From Paenirhodobacter ferrireducens (GTDB taxonomy: Bacteria; Pseudomonadota; Alphaproteobacteria; Rhodobacterales; Rhodobacteraceae): 64,000 nt of DNA. Made by a program: the position numbers and the translations under genes. Under the pieces are notes generated by a model. The model was not told the DNA's origin. It saw nothing but the letters and a program-made list of their open reading frames with translations, and did no database searches. The DNA lies in assembly GCF_004022265.1 (NCBI RefSeq), contig NZ_SAVB01000003.1, positions 62,001 through 126,000 of the forward strand, read 5' to 3'. Position 1 is the first letter of the stretch. Every line of letters starts with the position of its first letter. This document shows positions 34,549 through 45,792 of the stretch, one piece after another.

Positions 34549-35568
34549 ATGACCCGTCCGTATTACCGCCCGCTCGTCCAGACCGATGCCGTCCGCCCCG
34601 AAGGCGCCCTGCCGCTTGCCGGTGGCTGGTGCTGGTTCACCGAGGTCGAAGTCCTCGGCCGCGGCGGCGAAAGCGAAATCCTGCCCGCCACTCATCTGCC
34701 GCCCGAGGTGGCCGAGCGGCTGTGCGCGCCGCGCCGCCCGGTCGCCGGGCTGAGCATGGATGCGCCGCGGATCATGGGGATTCTGAACGTCACCCCCGAC
34801 AGTTTCTCGGACGGCGGCCGCTATGACGACGAGGAGATCGCGCTCGACCATGCCCGCGCGCTGGCCGAGGCCGGGGCCGACATTCTCGACATCGGCGGCG
34901 AATCCACCCGCCCCGGCGCGCGGGAAGTGCCCGAGGACGAGGAGATCGACCGCACCGCCCCGGTGATTGCCGCGCTGCGCGACGAGGATTTCCCGCTGCC
35001 GATCTCGATCGACACCCGCAAGGCGCTGGTCGCCGATGCCGCGGTCGAGGCCGGGGCTGAGATGCTCAACGACGTCTCGGCGATGGAATTCGACCCGGCG
35101 ATGGCGGAACTGGCGGCCATCACCGGCCTGCCGATCTGTCTGATGCACGCGCAGGGCCTGCCCGAGACGATGCAGGACGACCCCGAGTATGGCGACGTGC
35201 TGCTCGACGTCTATGACTATCTCGAGGAGCGCATCGCGCTCGCCGAAGCGCAGGGCATCGCGCGCGAGCAGATCGTCGTCGACCCGGGCATCGGCTTCGG
35301 CAAGACCGTGGCGCACAATCTGGCGCTCATTCGCGGTCTTGGCCTGTTTCACGGGCTCGGCTGCCCGATCCTTCTGGGCGTGTCGCGCAAGCGCTTCATC
35401 GGCACCGTCGCGGGGGGCGAGACCGCCGAGGCGCGGATGCCCGGCACATTGGCCGTGACGCTCGCCGGGATCGCGCAGGGGGCACAGATCCACCGCGTGC
35501 ACGATGTCGCCGAGATCGCCCAGGGCGTCCGGCTGTGGAACGCGATCACGAAAGGGTACGAGCAATGA
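34549..35568 (+). CDS. folP: Dihydropteroate synthase
   Basis: 339-residue enzyme joining pABA to hydroxymethyl-dihydropterin pyrophosphate, the sulfonamide target. Core motifs are [18 protein letters not shown] (from about residue 75), [15 protein letters not shown] near 107, [24 protein letters not shown], a CLMHAQG strand, [17 protein letters not shown] and [11 protein letters not shown]. The core is preceded by an extra region of about 70 residues ([17 protein letters not shown]) absent from most bacterial FolP. The start at ATG 34549 has GATAGGAACGGC upstream. The stop overlaps glmM by 4 bases (ATGA). Confidence 0.96.
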   Translation: MTRPYYRPLVQTDAVRPEGALPLAGGWCWFTEVEVLGRGGESEILPATHLPPEVAERLCAPRRPVAGLSMDAPRIMGILNVTPDSFSDGGRYDDEEIALDHARALAEAGADILDIGGESTRPGAREVPEDEEIDRTAPVIAALRDEDFPLPISIDTRKALVADAAVEAGAEMLNDVSAMEFDPAMAELAAITGLPICLMHAQGLPETMQDDPEYGDVLLDVYDYLEERIALAEAQGIAREQIVVDPGIGFGKTVAHNLALIRGLGLFHGLGCPILLGVSRKRFIGTVAGGETAEARMPGTLAVTLAGIAQGAQIHRVHDVAEIAQGVRLWNAITKGYEQ

Positions 35569-36908
35569 CGCGCAAGCTTTTCGGCACCGACGGGGTGCGG
35601 GGTGAGGCCAACAGCTGGCCGATGACCGCCGAGATGGCGCTGAAACTCGGCGCCGCGGCGGGGCGCTACTTTCGCCGTGACGCCGGCAACGGCCACCGCG
35701 TGGTGATCGGCAAGGACACGCGGCTGTCGGGCTACATGCTCGAGAACGCGCTGACCGCGGGGCTGACCTCGACCGGGATGAACGTGCTGCTGCTCGGCCC
35801 GGTGCCGACGCCGGCCGTCGGCTATCTGACCCGTTCGATGCGCGCCGATCTGGGGATCATGATCTCGGCCAGCCACAACCCCGCCAAGGACAACGGCATC
35901 AAGTTCTTCGGGCCCGACGGGTTCAAGCTGTCGGACGAGGCCGAAGCCGAGATCGAGGCGATCGTCGCCGGCGAGATCCGCCCGGCGCAGCCGCACAACA
36001 TCGGCCGGGCGAAGCGCATCGACGACGGCGTCGGGCGCTATGTCGAATATGCCAAGACCACCTTCCCGGCGCGCGACCGGCTGAGCGGGCTGAAGGTGGT
36101 GGTCGATTGCGCGAACGGGGCGGCCTACAAGGCGGCGCCCGAGGTGCTGTGGGAACTGGGCTGCGAGGTGATCCCGGTGGGCGTCACCCCGAACGGGCAC
36201 AACATCAACGACCACTGCGGCTCGACCCATCCCGCGGCGGCCTCCGAGGCGGTCTTGCGTCATGGCGCCGATCTGGGGATCTCGCTCGATGGCGATGCCG
36301 ACCGGGTGATGATCCTCGACGAGCGCGGGCAGGTGGCCGATGGCGACCAGATCATGGCACTGTTCGCCCGCCGCTGGGCGGAAGAGGGCAAGCTGCGGGG
36401 CGGGGCGCTGGTGGCGACGGTGATGTCGAACCTCGGGCTCGAGCGGTTCCTCGCCGGCCGCGGGCTGCGGCTTGAACGCACCAAGGTCGGCGACCGCTAT
36501 GTCGTCGAGCGGATGCGCGAGGGCGGCTTCAACCTCGGCGGCGAGCAGTCGGGCCATATCGTGATGACCGACTATGCCACGACCGGCGACGGGCTGATGG
36601 CTGGGCTGCAGTTCCTCGCCGCGATGGCGGAAAGCGGGCAGCCGGCCTCGGAGCTGACCCAGCAATTCGAGACCGTGCCGCAATTGTTGAAGAATGTGCG
36701 GTATGCTGCCGGGCAAGAGCCTCTTTCGACCGAGAATGTTCGAAAAGTGATCGCCGAGGCCGAGGCACGTCTGGCCGGTCAGGGCCGGCTGCTGATCCGC
36801 AAGTCGGGGACCGAGCCGCTGATCCGGGTGATGGCGGAATGCGAGGACGCGGCGCTGCTGTCGGACACCGTCGACGGCATCGTCGCCGCGGTCGAGGCGG
36901 CGGCGTAA
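35565..36908 (+). CDS. glmM: Phosphoglucosamine mutase
   Basis: 447-residue cytoplasmic enzyme interconverting glucosamine-6-phosphate and glucosamine-1-phosphate for UDP-GlcNAc, and so for peptidoglycan and LPS. It begins [14 protein letters not shown]. The phosphoserine loop [18 protein letters not shown] contains Ser103, the Mg loop is [10 protein letters not shown] near residue 243, the sugar loop [19 protein letters not shown] near 325, and the phosphate-binding loop [13 protein letters not shown] near 412. It starts within the folP stop (ATGA), so folB-folP-glmM form one operon, an arrangement frequent in proteobacteria. Its end is one base from the convergent sulfotransferase stop. Confidence 0.97.
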   Translation: MTRKLFGTDGVRGEANSWPMTAEMALKLGAAAGRYFRRDAGNGHRVVIGKDTRLSGYMLENALTAGLTSTGMNVLLLGPVPTPAVGYLTRSMRADLGIMISASHNPAKDNGIKFFGPDGFKLSDEAEAEIEAIVAGEIRPAQPHNIGRAKRIDDGVGRYVEYAKTTFPARDRLSGLKVVVDCANGAAYKAAPEVLWELGCEVIPVGVTPNGHNINDHCGSTHPAAASEAVLRHGADLGISLDGDADRVMILDERGQVADGDQIMALFARRWAEEGKLRGGALVATVMSNLGLERFLAGRGLRLERTKVGDRYVVERMREGGFNLGGEQSGHIVMTDYATTGDGLMAGLQFLAAMAESGQPASELTQQFETVPQLLKNVRYAAGQEPLSTENVRKVIAEAEARLAGQGRLLIRKSGTEPLIRVMAECEDAALLSDTVDGIVAAVEAAA

Positions 36909-36909
36909 C

Positions 36910-37530
36910 TCAGCGCTTGCCGTCGGGGTTCGCGTTCGCCACGCCCCACCAGTGGATCTCGTGACCGAGGAAGGTGCCGAGCCTCTCGGCCGCGTCCGGC
37001 GCGGTGATGTCGAGTTCGAGGAAATTCGGGTCGCCCGCGAAGATCTGCCGCATCGCATCGAGATGCGCCCCGATCCAGCGCGCGATCTCGCCCGGGCGGC
37101 CGCCACGGCCGCGCGGCAGGCCGGGGATGTCGCTTTCGGTGATCCGCTCGACCAGCGTGTTCCAGCGGCCGAAGCTGCTTTCTGTCGCCTTCGGCGGGCG
37201 ATAGTTCAGGATGAAGCGGCAGTCGGGATGCAGCCGGCGGATCGTCAGCAACAGCGCGATGTCGAGGTTCGGCCAGAGGTTCACCCCCTGCGACGGCATG
37301 CAGAAATCCATCTGCGTCACCGCGTCGACGCCCTCGAGCAGCGCCAGCGGATCGCCGCGCGAGAACCAGCCGTCATAGATCAGCCGGCCGACCGGGCGGT
37401 TGCGCCACATCCAATGCGCGCTGACGAGGCCGCTTTCCTCGAGCGCGCGCTGGATCGTGCTGGTGCCCGATTTCGGGAAGCCGACGACGAGGAGCTTCGG
37501 CAGGCGGCGCGCGTCGGGCGTCCCGTCCAT
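36910..37530 (-). CDS. Sulfotransferase-like protein
   Basis: 206-residue protein with a P-loop-like 5' PAPS-binding motif near the N terminus (LPKLLVVGFPKSGTSTIQRA, residues 10-29) and later strands typical of sulfotransferases (CRFILNYRPPKATESSFGRW, about 103-122, with the RPP/S 3'-phosphate site). The C terminus includes FLELDITAPDAAERLGTFLG. It would transfer sulfate from PAPS to a hydroxyl of an unknown acceptor. It is shorter than most family members but appears complete. It follows a small membrane-protein gene by 13 bases on the same strand, suggesting a two-gene operon, and is convergent with glmM. Confidence 0.75.
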   Translation of the reverse strand: MDGTPDARRLPKLLVVGFPKSGTSTIQRALEESGLVSAHWMWRNRPVGRLIYDGWFSRGDPLALLEGVDAVTQMDFCMPSQGVNLWPNLDIALLLTIRRLHPDCRFILNYRPPKATESSFGRWNTLVERITESDIPGLPRGRGGRPGEIARWIGAHLDAMRQIFAGDPNFLELDITAPDAAERLGTFLGHEIHWWGVANANPDGKR

Positions 37531-37543
37531 CGGCGCCCCCGGA

Positions 37544-37924
37544 TCAGAGCGTGGCGGCGTAGACGAAGGCGGTGATCGCCTCGCCCAGCGTCCAGATCAG
37601 CCCGACGATGGGCCAGGCGCCGGGGGCAGCAAGGCGCGTGCGCGCCCGCGCCAGCGCGCGCAGCGTGACGAGGCGCCACAGGCCGAGCGCCGCCGCGAAG
37701 AGCTGCAGGAAGGGCGTCATCAGGTCGGGCAGTTGCGCATAGAGCAGGCCCGAGACCAGCACCACCAGCGGCACCACGCCCAGAAGCACGCCGTAATTGC
37801 CGATCCAGAAGGTGTCGCCGAGGCCCAACCGGCCGGCGACGAGGTCGCGAAACCACGGTGCGGTGAAGATCTTCGCGCGTTCCGCCTCGATCTTCTCGAT
37901 CTCTCGTTCCGTCAGTTCGGTCAT
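37544..37924 (-). CDS. Small integral membrane protein upstream of the sulfotransferase gene
   Basis: 126 residues. A charged amphipathic N terminus (MTELTEREIEKIEAERAKIF) is followed by about three hydrophobic helices (YGVLLGVVPLVVLVSGLLYA, a middle helix LLQLFAAALGLW, and WPIVGLIWTLGEAITAFVYA). I do not recognise the family. Start ATG 37924 is chosen for the GGAGAGCAGCG upstream; the frame extends 12 codons further without a ribosome site. Being first in the probable two-gene unit with the sulfotransferase-like gene, it might anchor or accompany that enzyme (position only). Confidence 0.7.
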   Translation of the reverse strand: MTELTEREIEKIEAERAKIFTAPWFRDLVAGRLGLGDTFWIGNYGVLLGVVPLVVLVSGLLYAQLPDLMTPFLQLFAAALGLWRLVTLRALARARTRLAAPGAWPIVGLIWTLGEAITAFVYAATL

Positions 37925-37953
37925 CGCTGCTCTCCTTCTGCGCGTGCAGCGTA

Positions 37954-37984
37954 GAAACAAAAGGGGCGCCCCGCAAGGCGCCCC
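37954..37984 (-). terminator. Terminator after ilvC
   Basis: On the - strand, GGGGCGCC and GGCGCCCC (8 bp, TTGCGG loop) are followed by TTTTGTTT, 24 bases past the ilvC stop. Confidence 0.85.
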
Positions 37985-38008
37985 GTCCGTGTTGCGATGT
38001 CGCGGCGA

Positions 38009-39154
<1,146 letters not shown>

Positions 39155-39156
39155 TC

Positions 39157-39615
39157 ATGCCCATCGACGATACCGACCGCAGGATTCTGCGGCAGCTGCT
39201 GGCAGAACCCGCGATGGCGACGGCGGATCTGGCCGAGCGGGCGGGGGTGACCACGGCGACCTGCTGGCGCCGGCTGGAACGGTTGCGCGAAGGCGGGGTG
39301 ATCCGTGGGGCGCAGGCGGTGATCGACTGGCGCGCGCTTGGCTGGGAGGTCGAGGTGAGCCTGCGCTTCACCCTCGACAAGACCCATCCGCGCGCCTTCG
39401 ACGAGTTTCTGGCCGCCGCGCGCGAGGTGCCCGAGGTGCTGGAGATCCAGACCTTCCTCGGCCAGACCGATGTGCGTCTGAACGTGATCGCCCGCGACAT
39501 GGCGCATTGGCAGGAGATCTATCGCGCCCGCATCCTGACCCTGCCACATATCCAGGATACCGAGGCGCTGATGCTGATCTCGACGATCAAGGACAGCGCG
39601 GAGTTGCCGTTGTGA
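39157..39615 (+). CDS. Lrp/AsnC family regulator 1
   Basis: 152-residue feast/famine regulator. The N-terminal winged helix (DDTDRRILRQLLAEPAMATA then CWRRLERLREGGVI, residues 3-50) is followed by an RAM ligand-binding domain with VPEVLEIQTFLGQTDVRLNV and a C-terminal DTEALMLISTIKDSAELPL. Such proteins assemble as octamers and bind amino acids. Start ATG 39157 gives the standard N terminus MPIDDTDRRIL. The gene overlaps the second Lrp gene by 4 bases (GTGA), and the 125-base AT-rich gap to ilvC is a likely binding region for one or both. Confidence 0.9.
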   Translation: MPIDDTDRRILRQLLAEPAMATADLAERAGVTTATCWRRLERLREGGVIRGAQAVIDWRALGWEVEVSLRFTLDKTHPRAFDEFLAAAREVPEVLEIQTFLGQTDVRLNVIARDMAHWQEIYRARILTLPHIQDTEALMLISTIKDSAELPL

Positions 39616-40070
39616 TCGCGCTCGACGATACCGACCGGGCGATCCTGCGCGCGCTCGAGGCCGATGCGACGCTGAGTGCCGGGGCGCTTGGCCGTCGGCT
39701 CGGCCTGTCGCAGCCCGCCTGCTGGCGACGGATCCGGCGGCTTGAAGAGGCCGGGGTGATCGCCGGGCGGCGGCTGGTGCTGGACCATGCCGCACTTGGC
39801 TTCGGGGTGACGGTGTTCCTGGGGGTGAAGCTCGCCACCAAGGGCCGCGTCAGCCTCGAGGATTTCGAGCGCGCGGTGACCGCCATTCCCGAGGTGCAGG
39901 TGGTGCAGCACGTGCTGGGCCTCTTCGACTATCGCATCAAGGTGCGCGCCCGCGACATCGCGGATTTCGAGCGCGTGCTGCGGCGGCGGATCATGACCTT
40001 GCCGGGGCTCGGTCAAGTCGAGGCGAATGTGCTGCTGTCGGAAGAGCGGCTGCCGGGGCCGCTTGGCTGA
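39612..40070 (+). CDS. Lrp/AsnC family regulator 2
   Basis: 152 residues, the same length as its neighbour and of the same architecture: LDDTDRAILRALEADATLSA and ACWRRIRRLEEAGVI helix-turn-helix, then a RAM domain (IPEVQVVQHVLGLFDYRIKV) and a C-terminal QVEANVLLSEERLP. Similarity between the two is clear in the helix-turn-helix but low elsewhere, so they are old duplicates or separate recruits. The GTG start at 39612 overlaps the previous stop (GTGA). Translational coupling of equal-length Lrp proteins suggests they may form mixed oligomers (inference). Confidence 0.88.
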   Translation: MIALDDTDRAILRALEADATLSAGALGRRLGLSQPACWRRIRRLEEAGVIAGRRLVLDHAALGFGVTVFLGVKLATKGRVSLEDFERAVTAIPEVQVVQHVLGLFDYRIKVRARDIADFERVLRRRIMTLPGLGQVEANVLLSEERLPGPLG

Positions 40071-40211
40071 TTTCCAATTTGCCTGATCGGCGAGCATTGC
40101 GCCATTCTGGCGGGCATTCGCTTCCCGTGCCCCGGTCGGGGCAGGGGGTGCCGCAGGGCGCGGGATGGACCTTCCCGCGCGCCGGGGATTGGATCGGGGC
40201 GAGAGGAAATG

Positions 40212-41024
40212 ATGTTCGACACAGCCGGCCAGTCCCGCATGCAGCGCAGCCACGGCGAGGCCGCCGTGGCTTTTGAGGGCGCGCGCCTGACCGGGCTGCG
40301 GCAGAAGGGCTCGGGCAAGGCGCTGCTGCCGCGGGTGCGCGGCGTGCCGGAGGTGGTGTTTCTCAACACCTCGGGCGGGCTGACCTCGGGCGATACGCTT
40401 TCCTATTCCGTGACACTCGAGGGCGGTGCGCGCGCCGTGACCACCACCCAGGCGGCCGAGCGCGCCTATCGCGCGAATGCCGGCCCCGCGCGTGTCACCG
40501 TCCGCCACAGGGTCGGCCCGGGCGGATCGCTCGACTGGCTGCCGCAGGAGACGATCCTGTTCGAGGCCGCGAACCTTGCCCGCGAGACGGTGATCGAGCT
40601 CGCCCCCGACGCCTCCTGCCTGCTGCTCGAAGCGGTGGTTCTGGGCCGGGCTGCCATGGGCGAGACGGTGGAGACATTGCAGTTTTCAGACCATCGCACC
40701 ATCCTGCGGGACGGAAATCCGGTATTTTTAGAGCCTTTCGTGCTGAATTCAAACATTTTGGCCCGTGGCCCGCGTGCGGCACTTCTTGGCCCCGCGCGCG
40801 CCTTCGCGACGCTGGTGCTCTGCGCCCCCGGGGCCGAAGATGCGGTTGCCGCCGCCCGTGCAGCCCTGACCGAGACCGGGGTGGAGGGCGCCGCCTCGGG
40901 CTTTGACGGCAAATGCGTGGTGCGGTTGCTGGCCCGTGACGGCTGGCCGCTGCGCCGACAGATCCTGAAGCTGATGGATGCGCTGCGCCGGGGTGCTGCC
41001 CCGCCGCGCGTCTGGCAATTGTAA
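40212..41024 (+). CDS. ureD: Urease accessory protein UreD
   Basis: 270-residue UreD/UreH scaffold that binds apo-urease together with UreF and UreG for nickel insertion. Motifs are VVFLNTSGGLTSGDTLSYSV near residue 48, ALTTTQAAERAYRA-like TTTQAAERAYR near 80, LDWLPQETILFEAANLARET near 110, and FSDHRTILRDGNPVFLEPF near 158. The start at 40212 lies 5 bases after GAGAGG; ATG 40209 is also possible. It is the first gene of the ure operon. The 141-base leader 40071-40211 has a TGCCCCG/CGGGGCA hairpin at 40128-40143 and must contain the promoter; I could not find a convincing -24/-12 element. Confidence 0.95.
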   Translation: MFDTAGQSRMQRSHGEAAVAFEGARLTGLRQKGSGKALLPRVRGVPEVVFLNTSGGLTSGDTLSYSVTLEGGARAVTTTQAAERAYRANAGPARVTVRHRVGPGGSLDWLPQETILFEAANLARETVIELAPDASCLLLEAVVLGRAAMGETVETLQFSDHRTILRDGNPVFLEPFVLNSNILARGPRAALLGPARAFATLVLCAPGAEDAVAAARAALTETGVEGAASGFDGKCVVRLLARDGWPLRRQILKLMDALRRGAAPPRVWQL

Positions 41025-41033
41025 GAGGGAACG

Positions 41034-41336
41034 ATGAACCTGACCCCCCGTGAAAAGGACAAGCTGCTGATCAGCCTTGCCGCCATCGTGGCGCGCAACC
41101 GGCTCGAGCGCGGCGTGAAGCTCAACCACCCCGAGGCGATCGCGATCATCTCGGACTTCGTGGTCGAGGGCGCGCGCGCCGGCGTCTCGGTCGCCGAGCT
41201 GATGGAGACCGGCGCTCAGGTGCTGACCCGCGAGCAGTGCATGGAGGGCATCCCCGAGATGATCCACTCGATCCAGGTCGAGGCGACCTTCCCCGACGGC
41301 ACCAAGCTCGTCACCGTCCACCACCCGATCCGCTGA
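41034..41336 (+). CDS. ureA: Urease gamma subunit
   Basis: 100-residue structural subunit. Sequence [20 protein letters not shown], then [33 protein letters not shown] and a C-terminal [15 protein letters not shown], all diagnostic. Urease hydrolyses urea to ammonia and carbamate in the cytoplasm. It lies 9 bases after ureD, with AAGAGGGAACG before its start, and 9 bases before ureB. Confidence 0.98.
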   Translation: MNLTPREKDKLLISLAAIVARNRLERGVKLNHPEAIAIISDFVVEGARAGVSVAELMETGAQVLTREQCMEGIPEMIHSIQVEATFPDGTKLVTVHHPIR

Positions 41337-41345
41337 GGTGCCGCG

Positions 41346-41650
41346 ATGATTCCCGGAGAAATCTTCCCCGCCGACGGCGTGATCACCCTGAACGAGGGGC
41401 TCGAGGCGATCACCCTCACCGTCTCGAACACCGGCGACCGGCCGGTGCAGGTGGGCTCGCATTACCATTTCGCCGAAACCAACCCGGGCCTGAGCTTCGA
41501 CCGCGCCGCCGCGCGTGGCTATCGGCTCGACATCGCCGCGGGCACCGCGGTGCGCTTCGAACCGGGCCAGACCCGCGAGGTGCGGCTGGTGCCCTATCGC
41601 GGCGCGCGCAAGGTGTTCGGCTTCAATCAGACCGTGATGGGGGACCTCTG

Positions 41651-41651
<1 letters not shown>
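41346..41651 (+). CDS. ureB: Urease beta subunit
   Basis: 101-residue structural subunit starting [20 protein letters not shown]. It contains [20 protein letters not shown] and [20 protein letters not shown], the standard beta-subunit strands. The stop shares its last base with the ureC start (TGATG), ensuring coupled synthesis with the catalytic subunit. Confidence 0.98.
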
Positions 41652-43357
<1,706 letters not shown>

Positions 43358-43361
43358 GCGC

Positions 43362-43718
43362 TCAGCCCAGACCAAGCCCGGCGAACAGCCCTGCGCGCGG
43401 CAGCGTGCGCAGGGCGCCGGCCAGGTCCGGCAGGTCGAGCAGGGGCGGGCGTTCCTCGGCCGCCCGGCGCGAGGCCCGCAGCACGCGCGCGATCTTCTCG
43501 CGGGTATAACCCGGATCGAGGCGGATCTCGTCGGGCAGAAGCCGCGGGTCGAACACGCGGTGGCGCTGTGTCACCACCTCGATCTTGTGCCAGCGGCCGA
43601 TCTTCGGTACCTCCGGCCGGGTCAGGAAGGTCGCGCGCAGTTCCGCTTCGCGTCGTCGCAGCCGGGCAATCTCGGCCCGGATGGCGACCAGCTCGTCGGC
43701 AGGGGATGTCAGATGCAT
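43362..43718 (-). CDS. Uncharacterised 118-residue protein inside the urease operon, opposite strand
   Basis: A real-looking gene: it has a strong AAGGGAGG ribosome site before ATG 43718 and the same codon bias as its neighbours. The N-terminal half is a charged helical, probably coiled-coil stretch (ADELVAIRAEIARLRRREAE), then KIGRWHKIEVVTQRHRVFDP and a basic segment YTREKIARVLRASRRAAEER. I do not recognise a family and see no signal peptide or membrane segment. It interrupts ureC and ureE without breaking either frame. Transcripts from here would run antisense into the ureC 3' end. Confidence 0.7.
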   Translation of the reverse strand: MHLTSPADELVAIRAEIARLRRREAELRATFLTRPEVPKIGRWHKIEVVTQRHRVFDPRLLPDEIRLDPGYTREKIARVLRASRRAAEERPPLLDLPDLAGALRTLPRAGLFAGLGLG

Positions 43719-43794
43719 CTTCGCCTCCCTTGCGAAGTTGAAGCCTCAGCCTGCGCCGCCATCTTTAAGAAACGTCTAACAACGAAGGTCCGAG

Positions 43795-44283
43795 ATGACA
43801 GAACTTCTCCATGCGCCGGCCGTGGTGCCGAAGGGCCAATGGCAGGGCGCGGCCGATCACGTCGCGCTTGACTACGAGGGGCGTTTCCTGCGCCGCAAGC
43901 GGCTGGTGTCGGCGGGAGGGCTTGCCTTCCTTGTCGACCTGCCCGAGGTGGTGAACCTGGCCGGCGGCGAGGCGTTCCGGCTTGATGACGGGCGGCTGGT
44001 CGAGGTGCGCTGCGGGCTCGAGCCGGTGCTGAGCGTCTCGGGCGACCTGGCGCGCCTCGCCTGGCACATCGGCAACCGCCACACGCCCTGCCAGATCGAG
44101 CCCACGCGGCTCGTCATCCGCGCCGATCACGTGCTCGAGGCGATGCTGCGCCAGCTTGGCGCGCGGGTCACGGCGACGGTCGAGCCCTTCGCCCCCGAGG
44201 GCGGCGCCTATGGCATGGGCCGGACGATGGGGCACGATCATGGCCCGTCGCACGGGCCGGGGCAATTCCATGTCCACCCCTGA
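43795..44283 (+). CDS. ureE: Urease accessory protein UreE (nickel chaperone)
   Basis: 162 residues: an N-terminal peptide-binding domain (ADHVALDYEGRFLRRKRLVS, then GLAFLVDLPEVVNLAGGEAF) and a C-terminal metal-binding domain with AWHIGNRHTPCQIEPTRLVI (the conserved interface His) and DHVLEAMLRQLGARV. It ends in a His-rich tail ([17 protein letters not shown]) that likely stores nickel. It starts at 43795 after AAGGTCCGAG, 76 bases downstream of the opposite-strand gene start, and overlaps ureF by 14 bases. Confidence 0.96.
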   Translation: MTELLHAPAVVPKGQWQGAADHVALDYEGRFLRRKRLVSAGGLAFLVDLPEVVNLAGGEAFRLDDGRLVEVRCGLEPVLSVSGDLARLAWHIGNRHTPCQIEPTRLVIRADHVLEAMLRQLGARVTATVEPFAPEGGAYGMGRTMGHDHGPSHGPGQFHVHP

Positions 44284-44914
44284 GGCGCTTGGCCTGCTCA
44301 GCCTCGTGCAATGGCTGTCACCGGCCTTCCCGACCGGCGCCTTCGCCTATAGCCACGGGCTTGAACAGGCGGTGGCGGAGGGCGACGTGCGCGACGCGCC
44401 GGCGCTGGCGGACTGGCTTGCCGACATCCTTGCCCATGGCGCAGGCTGGAACGACGCGGTGCTTCTGGCCTGCGCGCTGCGCGGCGAGGATCTGGCGCCG
44501 CTCGCGGGTCTTGCCCGCGCGCTTGCCGGCAGTGCCGAGCGTCTGCACGAGACCGAGGCGCAGGGCGCGGCCTTCACCCGGGCGCAGGCCGAGATGACCG
44601 GCTCGCCGCTTGCCCCCCTGCCGCTGCCGCTTGCCGTGGCCCGGGCGGCGCGCGGGCTGGCCCTACCAGCCGGGCAGGTCATTGCACTTTTCCAACATTC
44701 CTTCGCCTCGAACCTGGTCTCGGCGGGGGTCAGGTTTATCCCTTTGGGACAATCGGCGGGGCAAGCGGTGCTGGCCGGCCTGCACCCGATGATCGCTGCG
44801 CTCGCCGCCCGCGCGGCCGCGGCCACGCGCGCCGATCTGGCCAGCGCGGCCTTCCGCGCCGAGCTGCAGGCGGCGGCGCATGAAACGCTGGATGTGAGGA
44901 TCTTCAAGACATGA
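44270..44914 (+). CDS. ureF: Urease accessory protein UreF
   Basis: 214-residue all-helical accessory protein acting with UreD and UreG in nickel insertion. Motifs are [20 protein letters not shown] and [14 protein letters not shown] near the N terminus, then [20 protein letters not shown] near residue 140 and a C-terminal [11 protein letters not shown]. Start ATG 44270 ([10 protein letters not shown]) lies within ureE; a longer frame upstream is only the overlap with ureE. The stop overlaps ureG by 4 bases. Confidence 0.96.
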   Translation: MSTPEALGLLSLVQWLSPAFPTGAFAYSHGLEQAVAEGDVRDAPALADWLADILAHGAGWNDAVLLACALRGEDLAPLAGLARALAGSAERLHETEAQGAAFTRAQAEMTGSPLAPLPLPLAVARAARGLALPAGQVIALFQHSFASNLVSAGVRFIPLGQSAGQAVLAGLHPMIAALAARAAAATRADLASAAFRAELQAAAHETLDVRIFKT

Positions 44915-45537
44915 CGAACGGACCGCTTCGCGTCGGCATCGGGGGCCCGGTGGGCGTGGGCAAGACCACGCTGACCGAACAGCTGTGCCGGGCGCTGGCC
45001 GGCCGCTGCTCGATGGCGGTGGTGACGAATGACATCTACACCCGCGAGGATGCCGAGGCGCTGATGCGCGCGCAGGTGCTGCCGGCCGAGCGCATCCGCG
45101 GCGTCGAGACCGGCGGTTGCCCGCATACCGCGATCCGCGAGGATGCCTCGATCAACCTTGCCGCCATCGCCGAGCTGAACGCGGCTTTCCCCGATCTCGA
45201 CCTCGTGCTGATCGAATCGGGCGGCGACAATCTGGCTGCCACCTTCAGCCCGGAGCTGGCCGATCTGACGATCTATGTGATCGACACCGCGGCAGGGCAG
45301 GACATCCCGCGCAAGCGCGGCCCGGGGGTGACCCGCTCGGACCTGCTGGTGGTGAACAAGACCGACCTTGCGCCCTATGTGGGTGTCGATCCGGTATTGC
45401 TCGAATCCGACACGCAGCGCGCCCGCGGCGCCCGGCCCTATGTCATGGCACAGCTGCGCCAGGGCCGCGGCATCGCCGAGATCGTCGCCTTCCTCGAGCG
45501 CGAAGGGGGGCTCGAACTGGCGGCGATTCCGACCTGA
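44911..45537 (+). CDS. ureG: Urease accessory GTPase UreG
   Basis: 208-residue SIMIBI GTPase that energises nickel transfer. The P-loop is [18 protein letters not shown] (residues 9-26), followed by [15 protein letters not shown], the nickel-binding Cys-Pro-His in [16 protein letters not shown], switch [16 protein letters not shown], and guanine specificity [10 protein letters not shown]. The start at 44911 overlaps ureF (ATGA). It is the last gene of the ure operon, with a strong hairpin 34 bases downstream. Confidence 0.98.
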   Translation: MTNGPLRVGIGGPVGVGKTTLTEQLCRALAGRCSMAVVTNDIYTREDAEALMRAQVLPAERIRGVETGGCPHTAIREDASINLAAIAELNAAFPDLDLVLIESGGDNLAATFSPELADLTIYVIDTAAGQDIPRKRGPGVTRSDLLVVNKTDLAPYVGVDPVLLESDTQRARGARPYVMAQLRQGRGIAEIVAFLEREGGLELAAIPT

Positions 45538-45570
45538 TTGGCAGGAAAACCGACAAATTGATCAAAATGG

Positions 45571-45615
45571 TGCCCGGGTGTTGCGCGACACCCGGGCATT
45601 CGCCCAATTTTTGGA
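45571..45615 (+). terminator. Terminator between ure and urt operons
   Basis: A perfect 11-bp stem (TGCCCGGGTGT / ACACCCGGGCA, 6-base loop) followed by TTCGCCCAATTTTT. The rest of the 45538-45792 gap must contain the urtA promoter; a CACGA-AA-TCGTG palindrome lies at 45623-45634. Confidence 0.75.
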
Positions 45616-45792
45616 CATGATTCACGAAATCGTGCGGGGGACGTGAGCGCCGCCTGCGCCGCCGCTTGCCGCAGCGCGGCGTGCTGCGCTCTGCTGTCCT
45701 CAGCGGCACCAGAACCGGGCCGTGCCGCCGCAACCGGCGGCCGACAATCTGCCCGCGCATCGAACGACGGGCCGGAACAGGGGGATTTCACG

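Noticed and set aside
40071-40211. A sigma-54 (-24/-12) promoter for the urease operon
   Set aside because: Segments such as TGGCGGGCATTCGC look similar, but the GG-GC spacing is 9 rather than 10 and the flanks do not match.
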